Source: Bacteroidota bacterium (lineage in GTDB: Bacteria; Bacteroidota; Bacteroidia; Bacteroidales; JACABE01). Taken from it: 64,000 nucleotides of DNA. Position numbers and translations under genes: made by a program. Under the pieces are notes generated by a model. The model ran no database searches. It was not told where the DNA came from and was given only the letters and a program-made list of their open reading frames with translations. Shown in pieces: positions 20,987 to 28,060 of this stretch; positions within the stretch are counted from its first letter, which is position 1, and every line of letters starts with the position of its first letter. The stretch spans positions 1-64,000 of the forward strand of contig JAPLDQ010000036.1 of NCBI GenBank assembly GCA_026391675.1, read 5' to 3'.

Positions 20987-22138
20987 ATGAAACCTAATAT
21001 ATTCATACCTGTAAATAGTAAAGTTCTTGTTTGGGCTAGAGAAACACTGGCGCTGAACAGGACAAATGTTGCCGAAAAAACAGGAATTCCAATAAAGCAT
21101 TTAATAGATATTGAAGAGGGTGTAATATTGCCATCCTTAGATGAATTAAAAATATTTTCAAAAACATACAAAAGAACTCTTGCAACGTTATTACTTACAA
21201 TTCCACCAAGGGAAAAACCATTTCCTGTAGACAGAAGAACTGTCAATTCTCAGGATTTTAATGTTTTTCATGAAAAAACAATTATGGCTGTTCGTAAAGC
21301 AAGGGCACTTGCATTATCATTAATTGAATTAAAAGAAGATGCTGGAATTGCCATCCCTCGGTTTCAATACAGAGCAAATTTACAGGATAATCCAAAAGAA
21401 GTTGCTGTCAAGTTACATGAAGTTTGGGGCTTAGATGAAATTAGACGACAGGAAAAAACCACCCATGTTTTCGATGCATACATTGAAAAAGTCGAATCAA
21501 TGGGAGTTGCTGTTTTTCAATTAAGTTTGACCCATAATAATCTAAGGGGTTTTTCAATCGTAGATGAAATTATCCCAATAATTGGAATAAAAAGAGGCAG
21601 CGAACAAATTACAGCCAAAATATTTACCTTGTTTCATGAAATAGGTCATATCATTTTAAATGACGGAGGTTTATGTGATTTATCAGAGAATACTAATCAG
21701 CAAATAGAAAAATGGTGTAATGCATTTGCTGCTGAAATTTTAATTCCAACTTCAAAGTTATTTAAAACGAACATTGTATTAGATTATATTGATAAAGGAG
21801 AAAAAATCTGGGTTAAAAAAGATTTAATTGATTTAGCTAATTTCTTTCATGTTGGGCCTTTAGCAATACTTCGCAGTTTATTGGAAAACAATCTTACAAC
21901 AGCTGCATTTTATAAAGAAAAACATCAAGCATGGAACAAACCTAGTTTTGGTAGAGCTAAAATACCTGAAGGTAGAAATATACCAAAAGAAACAATTAGT
22001 GAAAAGGGTAGAACTTACATATCCCTAGCATTTTCTGCATTTGACAGAAACAGGATAGACTTGAAAGACCTTTCAGATTTCTTAGGCATTAAAATGTCAT
22101 ATATTCCAAAGACCCGTCAACTTTTAAATGCATTATGA
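20987..22138 (+). CDS. XRE-family HTH and ImmA/IrrE metallopeptidase
   Basis: The 383-residue protein has an N-terminal helix-turn-helix (about 12-60, LVWARETLALNRTNVAEKTGIPIKHLIDIEEG) joined to an ImmA/IrrE zinc-peptidase-like domain with H217-E-I-G-H221. This architecture serves as a DNA-binding antitoxin/regulator beside toxin-like genes. Its stop codon overlaps the next start (ATGA), so it is translationally coupled to the DUF4411 gene. A palindrome just before the start suggests autoregulation. Whether the peptidase site is active, and on what, is unknown. Confidence 0.88.
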   Translation: MKPNIFIPVNSKVLVWARETLALNRTNVAEKTGIPIKHLIDIEEGVILPSLDELKIFSKTYKRTLATLLLTIPPREKPFPVDRRTVNSQDFNVFHEKTIMAVRKARALALSLIELKEDAGIAIPRFQYRANLQDNPKEVAVKLHEVWGLDEIRRQEKTTHVFDAYIEKVESMGVAVFQLSLTHNNLRGFSIVDEIIPIIGIKRGSEQITAKIFTLFHEIGHIILNDGGLCDLSENTNQQIEKWCNAFAAEILIPTSKLFKTNIVLDYIDKGEKIWVKKDLIDLANFFHVGPLAILRSLLENNLTTAAFYKEKHQAWNKPSFGRAKIPEGRNIPKETISEKGRTYISLAFSAFDRNRIDLKDLSDFLGIKMSYIPKTRQLLNAL

Positions 22139-22662
22139 ATCTATTTGAAAATAGTCAGGAAGAAAATGTCTATGTTATCGATACAAGTGGATTAATAATG
22201 CTTGATGCTACATTCAAATTCGAGAATCCGGTTTTTACCGCAATCTGGGAGGAAATAGAGGAATTAATTTCAAATGGCTGTTTTAGGACAATTGATTTTG
22301 TCAATGATGAAATTAACAATTATGAGGGGAAAGAGGACTTTCTTAAAAAATGGGTGAAAAAATGGGAAAAGCATTTTGTTTTTCAAACTGATGCCAAAAG
22401 TATTACTGCCGCCATTCCAATAATTAATGAAGAATATAATACAGGCTTTTTTACAGCTAAAAAATTAGCTGAAGGGCAGGAAGAAGCAGATCCTTATTTG
22501 ATTGCATATTGTAAGGTACATAATTTTACTTTAATTACTAATGAGAGCAAAATTAAACCAAACAAAATACCTCGAGTTGCTTTCAAAAATGGAGTGAAAT
22601 GTATTGATATTTACGAATTTCTGATTGAAAGAGAATTGAAAATGGAAAGAAAGAAAAAATAA
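22135..22662 (+). CDS. DUF4411 family PIN-like putative toxin
   Basis: The 175-residue protein looks like DUF4411, a PIN-like family commonly found after an HTH-ImmA gene. The N-terminal strand VYVIDTSGLIML carries Asp16. The C-terminal half has EEADPYLIAYCKVHNFTLITNES, matching the late acidic and Thr-Asn-containing motifs of PIN nucleases. If active it would be a metal-dependent RNase. The 4-nt overlap with the upstream gene supports a toxin-antitoxin-like operon. Toxicity has not been shown from sequence. Confidence 0.8.
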   Translation: MNLFENSQEENVYVIDTSGLIMLDATFKFENPVFTAIWEEIEELISNGCFRTIDFVNDEINNYEGKEDFLKKWVKKWEKHFVFQTDAKSITAAIPIINEEYNTGFFTAKKLAEGQEEADPYLIAYCKVHNFTLITNESKIKPNKIPRVAFKNGVKCIDIYEFLIERELKMERKKK

Positions 22663-22700
22663 ATTTACCATTTTATTATGCTTAAAATAAACACAAAATT

Positions 22701-23069
22701 ATGTTAAATAATTATTTCAATATTAATCTACCTTATGGTATATCAAGGAATGATAAAGGCAAGTGGATGTCATTCAATAGAGCTTATTTACCGGTTGGTT
22801 TTAACAGTAATGATTTGAATCTTTCACCCGGTGAAAATTATTTGAAAGATGCTGTTTATACTAAATATGTTGGATTAACCGAAGAAGCATTAAAAGAATT
22901 AGCCTGTAATGAGTTCGCAATTCAACGAGATAATTCTGGTCTTATTGTTGAAATATTATTTTATGAAGGTGATCCTAATTTAATGAGCCAAATAGATAGA
23001 GCTGAATTTTTTAATAAATATTTTGAAAAAATAAACAAACTTTCAAAATTGAAAAAGGCAAAATATTAA
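22701..23069 (+). CDS. Unrecognised 122-residue protein in the HTH-ImmA operon
   Basis: I do not recognise this protein. It has no signal peptide or membrane segment. It begins MLNNYFNINLPYGISRNDKGKWMSFN and ends with a lysine-rich helix (FEKINKLSKLKKAKY). The middle has ELACNEFAIQRDNSGLIVEILFYEGDPNLMSQIDRAEF. It starts 38 nt after the DUF4411 gene on the same strand with no terminator between, so it is probably a third gene of that unit. It could be an accessory factor or an unrelated cargo gene. Confidence 0.6.
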   Translation: MLNNYFNINLPYGISRNDKGKWMSFNRAYLPVGFNSNDLNLSPGENYLKDAVYTKYVGLTEEALKELACNEFAIQRDNSGLIVEILFYEGDPNLMSQIDRAEFFNKYFEKINKLSKLKKAKY

Positions 23070-23244
23070 ATTTGACATGTTAGCTTAGAAATTGGTAATA
23101 CCTTCTTATGAATAGGATTGAGCTTTGTGCAAATCACAATTAACGTGTTCGTTTTAATTTATTTTCTATAATAGCACTATCAACATAATTATTAATTTTA
23201 TTATTGACCATGTTCGCGTGTATATAAAGTTGAATTTTAGTTGT

Positions 23245-23916
23245 TTATATAGGTAAAACCAATCTTATACCAACGTCGGAACTGCGAATTGATTCATTGG
23301 TAATTGAAATATGATGAGTATTTCTGCAGTTAGAAATATTACTTTTCCAACTACCGCCTCTGAGCACTCTTTCAGCTTCATATATTGATTCTAATGGGTT
23401 GTAGCTATATTGTCGTTCATTATTATAATTATCATTGCATAATTCCCATACATTACCACTCATATCAAATAAACCTAATTCATTTGGTTTTTTTCTACCA
23501 ACTGGATTTACCTGTGATGTGGAATTATTATTAAACCACCCAACCTCCTCTAAATTATTACTACCTGAATATATATAACTGTGACTTTGATTCCCTCCTT
23601 TAGCTGCATATTCCCACTCAGTATTATTGGGTAAACGATAATTTTTACCAGTTTTTTGATTCAATTTACTTAAAAAATCTCGAATTTCATCCAAACAAAT
23701 ATTAATAATTGGGCATTCACTATTTTCTTCATCGAATTCTGGATTTTTTCCCATAATTTCTTGCCATTGATTTTGAGTTACTACATATATTCCAATGTAA
23801 AAGCCACTAACCGTAATGATTTTTTTTGTATTTTGACAGGATAAAACATCGTGACAAATTATATCAATACTACCACCTTCTACTTTTATCATTGTTAAAT
23901 TGATTATTTGTTCCAT
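23245..23916 (-). CDS. Formylglycine-generating-enzyme-like (SUMF1/FGE) protein
   Basis: The 223-residue protein is a single FGE-sulfatase fold. The family hallmarks are present: VEGGSIDI near the start, VTQNQWQEIMGKNP, NYRLPNNTEWEYAAKGG, ELGLFDMSGNVWELCNDNY and RVLRGGSW. There is no signal peptide, so it appears cytoplasmic, unlike most family members that act on exported sulfatases. No sulfatase gene is in the window. Such domains also serve as ligand-binding modules in diversity-generating and conflict systems. Catalytic cysteines of true FGE are not evident, so a non-enzymatic role is possible. Confidence 0.85.
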   Translation of the reverse strand: MEQIINLTMIKVEGGSIDIICHDVLSCQNTKKIITVSGFYIGIYVVTQNQWQEIMGKNPEFDEENSECPIINICLDEIRDFLSKLNQKTGKNYRLPNNTEWEYAAKGGNQSHSYIYSGSNNLEEVGWFNNNSTSQVNPVGRKKPNELGLFDMSGNVWELCNDNYNNERQYSYNPLESIYEAERVLRGGSWKSNISNCRNTHHISITNESIRSSDVGIRLVLPI

Positions 23917-24047
23917 ATATTTTTTAATTTAAATGACAAAACCCACAATAATTTTAGATAACCAAGCCTTTTTTTGTATTAAAACATTAAGTTTTTCACA
24001 AGCTTATATAATATATCTCGCGAAAAATACTTTTTTAACAGTCTCTT

Positions 24048-24524
24048 TTATTTTCTTTTTACATAAGTTTTATTCCCATTTCTGTTAATATAAAATTGTC
24101 CACCTTTTGAGCCTGAATATATAGTTTTAGTTAAATTTGTATTATATGATGGTGTTGAATAGGTTGAAGTTGAATTATATGATGAATGGCTATATGTTGA
24201 ATTAGTTCTTCTTTCATTTGTAGTTTTACCTTTATGTTCTTGTGTTGTAATAAGCTGCATATTTGTTGGTTTATCTGTACCACCTTTTGATAAAGGAATA
24301 ACATGATCAACTTGATATCCATTTGGAACTCTTTTATAGCCTTTAGATTCTAGAAATTCTTTTTTAGCAGTTTTACTTCTTTTTACTTTTGGCTGACCTG
24401 TGGTTTTATAGGTTTGATTGGAATAATAAGTAGTACTTTTTGACTTGTAAGTTTGCCTTTTCTGAGCAAAACTGCTGCCAATTGTTATAAGAAATAATAA
24501 TAGTATAAAGTAAATGTTTTTCAT
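24048..24524 (-). CDS. Secreted HNH-domain protein, putative nuclease
   Basis: The 158-residue protein begins with a clear signal peptide (1-20, cleavage near SSFA-Q). After a Thr/Tyr/Lys-rich linker it carries an HNH core: Asp73-His74 in YQVDHVIPLSKGGTDKPTNMQL, Asn88, and His97 in TQEHKGK. The zinc-ribbon cysteines of many HNH proteins are absent. The tail is rich in Ser, Thr and Tyr. It begins 8 nt after the secreted TPR gene ends, so the two are likely co-transcribed. The role may be nutrient DNA degradation or attack on other cells; neither is proven. Confidence 0.78.
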   Translation of the reverse strand: MKNIYFILLLFLITIGSSFAQKRQTYKSKSTTYYSNQTYKTTGQPKVKRSKTAKKEFLESKGYKRVPNGYQVDHVIPLSKGGTDKPTNMQLITTQEHKGKTTNERRTNSTYSHSSYNSTSTYSTPSYNTNLTKTIYSGSKGGQFYINRNGNKTYVKRK

Positions 24525-24532
24525 GATTAATT

Positions 24533-25663
24533 TTATTTACAAAATTTAGATATAAAATCTAAAACTTTAGTATCTCCTAATTCTTTTGCTTTTTGCCAAG
24601 AAGCACATGCTTCTTTTTTCTTGCCTAATTTAAAAAAAGCCCTCCCTTTTATTAAATATGAATTACTTGTTTTAGGATCAAGTTGTAATGATTTCTCACA
24701 GTCTAATATACATTCCTGATATTTACCCAAATTAAAATTTATTTCTCCTTTGCTATCCCATGCATTTGAATTATTTGGGTCAATTTGTACTGCTTTCTTT
24801 ATAAGTACCAAAGCTCCACTATAATCTTTTTTCTCAAATTTTATCCAACTTAAATTATTATAAATATCAGCATTATTTGGATTTAATTCTAATGCTTTTT
24901 TATAATCTGAAATAGCACTTTCTTCATTTTTAAGATTTGTGTAAGAAATTGCCCTATAATAATATGCATCTTCATTTAATGGATTTAATAAGATCGCTTT
25001 ATTAAAGTTTGTAATTGCTTTTTCATATGACCCTAAATTTGAATGACACATTCCATTATAAAAATAAGCATTTTCATTTTTATTATCAATATCCAAAGCT
25101 TTATCAAAGCAGAGAATAGCTTCTGATTCTCTATTTAAAAAATAGAGTGTTAACCCTTTATATAAATACCCGCCTATAAAATCAGTGAAATTAGAAACTG
25201 TATTGTTAAAACAATAAAGTGCATTATAGAAATTTGAAGCTTCATATAATTCTATCCCTTTATAATACTCAGTTATTTTCGCTTTCTTTTCATTTAATCT
25301 ATTATTATATCTATTTATACTTTCACTTATTTTTATTTCAATAATTTTTAAATCATTAGTATTAATATTGGATAAATCCATGAAATATATTTCTCTAATT
25401 GCATTTGAAAATTTATTCATCGAATTAATAAATTCTTCTTCATCAGTTTTACTTTTTAATTCTTTTATCCAATCTGATAGGGCTATTAAATAATCTCTAT
25501 TTCTTGTTAAATTATTATTCCTTTCACTTATTACATATTTAATCAAGGGATCTAAATTTGTATTAAAGTTCATATTTACATATTCAGGTGATGTTCTATA
25601 TTGCTGAGATTTAACGATGATGCAAATCAAAATTAAGAATGAAAATAAGAATATTTTTTTCAT
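24533..25663 (-). CDS. Secreted TPR-repeat protein
   Basis: The 376-residue protein has a signal peptide (about 1-19, ending VKSQQ), an N-terminal helical region of about 120 residues without clear repeats, and then seven to eight tetratricopeptide repeats. Examples are ENAYFYNGMCHSNLGSYEKAITNFNKAILLNPL and ADIYNNLSWIKFEKKDYSGALVLIKKA. The end is KKEACASWQKAKELGDTKVLDFISKFCK. It is the first gene of a minus-strand unit with the secreted HNH protein. A partner or chaperone role for the HNH protein is possible but only inferred from adjacency. Confidence 0.85.
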   Translation of the reverse strand: MKKIFLFSFLILICIIVKSQQYRTSPEYVNMNFNTNLDPLIKYVISERNNNLTRNRDYLIALSDWIKELKSKTDEEEFINSMNKFSNAIREIYFMDLSNINTNDLKIIEIKISESINRYNNRLNEKKAKITEYYKGIELYEASNFYNALYCFNNTVSNFTDFIGGYLYKGLTLYFLNRESEAILCFDKALDIDNKNENAYFYNGMCHSNLGSYEKAITNFNKAILLNPLNEDAYYYRAISYTNLKNEESAISDYKKALELNPNNADIYNNLSWIKFEKKDYSGALVLIKKAVQIDPNNSNAWDSKGEINFNLGKYQECILDCEKSLQLDPKTSNSYLIKGRAFFKLGKKKEACASWQKAKELGDTKVLDFISKFCK

Positions 25664-25778
25664 AACAATTAATATTTAAATCTAAATATACTTTAAAGAA
25701 GATTTTATATAATTTATTAAAAATAGTATATAAATTTACTAAGATTACATTACTGTTTATAATTTAACAATTTACTTA

Positions 25779-25786
25779 CAAAAGTA
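25779..25786 (-). promoter_or_regulatory. -7 promoter element for the TPR-HNH unit
   Basis: The minus strand reads TACTTTTG, an exact TAnnTTTG match, 116 nt upstream of the TPR start codon. The rest of the 25664-25983 gap is AT-rich with no gene; a second -7 element for the opposite gene is at 25934. Confidence 0.4.
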
Positions 25787-25933
25787 AGACAAATAATAGC
25801 AAGAAACTTAAGATAAATATATTTATTGATAATAAATAATATTTCTAAACAAGTAATTTCATCCTGATTTATAATCGTTTACTTAAGTTTTGAATTAAAT
25901 TAATTTCAACATTTCCATTTCAAAAAAATTATG

Positions 25934-25941
25934 TAGGTTTG
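25934..25941 (+). promoter_or_regulatory. -7 promoter element for the ammonia-lyase
   Basis: TAGGTTTG matches TAnnTTTG, with a TTTC at 25913-25916 as a weak -33 candidate (17-nt spacing). It lies upstream of the ATG at 25984 and overlaps the TTG at 25939, supporting ATG 25984 as the start. Confidence 0.6.
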
Positions 25942-25983
25942 TACTTCAAAAAATACAATCCTATTCACAAAAACAATATTCAA

Positions 25984-27507
25984 ATGACATTTATTATCAA
26001 AGGAAGCGGGCTAACTATAGAAGATGTGGTTAAGGTTGCCCGGCACAATGAAAAAGTAGAACTCCACCCTGATGCTATGATGCGCATCAACAAATGCCGT
26101 GCAATGCTGGAACGCAAAATTGTTGCCGGCGAAATTATGTATGGTGTTAATACCGGTATCGGCGAATTTTCGGAAGTAGTGCTTACCGATGACCAGGTAA
26201 AGGATTTTCAGAAGTATTTAATATACAATCATGCTGCCGGCATTGGCGACCCTATGCCACTGGATCATGTAAGAGGCGCTATGCTTGGCCGTATCAACGT
26301 ACATGCACACGGCAACTCAGGTGTCCGTCTGGAAGTAACCCAAACCCTGGTTGAAATGCTTAACAAAGGAGTAACTCCTTATGTTTGCGAAAAAGGTTCA
26401 GTAGGTGCCTGTGGCGATCTGGCACCGATGTCGCAAATTGCATTGCTGATGATGGGAGAAGGAAAAGCTTATTATCAGGGTGAATTATATGAAGGTAAAG
26501 TGGCTATGGAAAAAGCAGGTATTGCTATTCCCGGTTTACAGGCAAGAGATGGTCTGGCAACCATTAATGGTGCCAATGTACTTACTGCCATGAGTGCTTT
26601 GTTTTTATTTGATGCCAACAACTGGCTGAAACAGGCTGAAATTGCAGCCGCCATGTCACTGGAAGCCATGAAAGCCAATATGCGTCCCTACAGCCCAAAA
26701 TTACATGAGATCAGAGGCTTTAAAGGTGCTGTAAGAAGTGCCGCTTCAATATTAAAATTAGTAAATGGCGGTGATTTACAACTTGGAAAAATCAAATGCA
26801 AAGTGCAGGATGCATATTCTATGCGTTCAACACCTCAGGTAATAGGTGCTGCACACGATGCACTTGCTTATGCACGCTCACAGGTGGAAATTGAATTGAA
26901 TGGCGTTGGTGATAATCCGATTTTCTTCCCTGATGAAGATTTACAACTTTCGGGCGCTAACTTCCAGGGTTCTCCTGTTGCTGTACCAATGGATATGGCC
27001 GGTTATTGCATTACCATGGTAAGCGTAATGTCCGAAAGAAGGATGAACCGGCTGAACAATCCTGCTTTAAGTGTTGGTTTACCAGCATTTTTAACCAAAG
27101 GTGCCGGTATGTTCTCAGGATTAATGCTTAGTCAATATACTGCGGATATGCAAATTGTTGAACAACGTATACTTTCGGCCCCTGCATGTATTCAATCCAT
27201 TCCTGCTGCTGCAGATCAGGAAGATTTTGTTTCAATGGGCATGAATACCGCACTTAAAAACTTCCAGATACTGGATAATGCCTATGGTATCTTAGGTATT
27301 GAATTAATGGCAGCTGCTCAGGCACTGGATTTCAGAGAATATAATTTCGGAAAAGGTGTGCAGAAAGCCAAAGAAGTGGTACGTCGTTATGTTGATTTTC
27401 TTGAAATTGACCGTCCTTTACATACCGACCATAACGCCATGAAAGCACTGGTAAAATCCTGCGAAATTCTTACTGAAGTTGAAAAAGAAGTAGGAAGCCT
27501 GGAATAG
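25984..27507 (+). CDS. Aromatic amino acid ammonia-lyase (HAL/TAL/PAL family)
   Basis: The 507-residue protein belongs to the MIO-dependent ammonia-lyase family, which removes ammonia from histidine, tyrosine or phenylalanine without external cofactor. Conserved blocks are present: YGVNTGIGEF, IYNHAAGIGDP (substrate-selectivity region, Asn-His), QDAYSMRSTPQVIG, GDNPIFF, GANFQGSPVA and IPAAADQEDFVSMG. The cofactor tripeptide is Ala142-Cys143-Gly144 instead of the usual Ala-Ser-Gly. The Asn-His pair is nearest to the Ser-His of histidine ammonia-lyase, so histidine is a guess. No hutU or hutI lies nearby, and it is a single gene with its own promoter and terminator. Confidence 0.88.
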   Translation: MTFIIKGSGLTIEDVVKVARHNEKVELHPDAMMRINKCRAMLERKIVAGEIMYGVNTGIGEFSEVVLTDDQVKDFQKYLIYNHAAGIGDPMPLDHVRGAMLGRINVHAHGNSGVRLEVTQTLVEMLNKGVTPYVCEKGSVGACGDLAPMSQIALLMMGEGKAYYQGELYEGKVAMEKAGIAIPGLQARDGLATINGANVLTAMSALFLFDANNWLKQAEIAAAMSLEAMKANMRPYSPKLHEIRGFKGAVRSAASILKLVNGGDLQLGKIKCKVQDAYSMRSTPQVIGAAHDALAYARSQVEIELNGVGDNPIFFPDEDLQLSGANFQGSPVAVPMDMAGYCITMVSVMSERRMNRLNNPALSVGLPAFLTKGAGMFSGLMLSQYTADMQIVEQRILSAPACIQSIPAAADQEDFVSMGMNTALKNFQILDNAYGILGIELMAAAQALDFREYNFGKGVQKAKEVVRRYVDFLEIDRPLHTDHNAMKALVKSCEILTEVEKEVGSLE

Positions 27508-27550
27508 GATTTCGTGATTTCGTGAATTGACGATTTAGCGATTTTTAATT

Positions 27551-27587
27551 AAACCAGTCAGGTATTAGAAACCTGACTGGTTTTTTA
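27551..27587 (+). terminator. Intrinsic terminator after the ammonia-lyase
   Basis: A perfect 13-bp stem (27551-27563 with 27571-27583) with a 7-nt loop is followed by T6. It is 43 nt after the stop codon. Confidence 0.88.
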
Positions 27588-27602
27588 TTGCCTTTTGAAA
27601 AC

Positions 27603-27909
27603 AACAGGACGCTGCTACGCAGCTTAAATGATGATGTTGTCGGTTTTATTATTATCAGTAAAGTCCTATGGACTTTTGACTCACACCTTACTTTTACTTC
27701 TATTTTAATTCAAATTTAATGCTTTAATTAACTTTCATTAGCTTTCATCTTTTTGAAAAAGCAACAAATAATATTAGTTATTATATGAAAAATATAAAAT
27801 ATCAGGATTACGAAATACTTTTCTCTTAAGTTTCCTTTGCAACGTAGTAGCATACTGTTAATAATAAATAATCCCATTACTAATTTAAGCACCGTAGGTG
27901 CGTCCTGTT
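27603..27909. repeat. REP-like hairpin cluster with TAC loops
   Basis: Three related units lie in the 553-nt gap between the ammonia-lyase and dnaG. Unit 1 (27603-27628, plus) has stem GCTGC-TAC-GCAGC. Unit 2 (27884-27909) is inverted and has stem GCACC-TAC-GGTGC on its own strand. Both share the flanks AACAGGAC on the left and TTAAA on the right, while three stem pairs change with compensation. A decayed third copy (about 27839-27860, inverted) reads GCTAC-TAC-GTTGC. A different hairpin, AAAGTCC-TAT-GGACTTT, lies between them at 27660-27676, with a half copy at 27986-27998. No gene is seen in this gap. Confidence 0.7.
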
Positions 27910-28060
27910 ATTTGTATAAAACTTAAATTTAGCTGGATGTTGCAACACAACATGGTTGAGGCTATCATTTCATTTTTTACCAATGGTAAAGTCCTATGTA
28001 TTTAAACTAATATCTTCAGATTCATTAACCTAACAGTTTACAGCAAACTGATAGGCTTTT

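Noticed and set aside
23070..23244. Integration site or attachment sequence at the edge of the accessory region
   Set aside because: No tRNA, integrase or matching direct repeat was found around 20.7-25.9 kb, so a defined mobile island cannot be claimed.
27603..27909. CRISPR array as explanation for repeated units
   Set aside because: Units are not regularly spaced, are in both orientations and differ in the stems; no cas gene is in the window.
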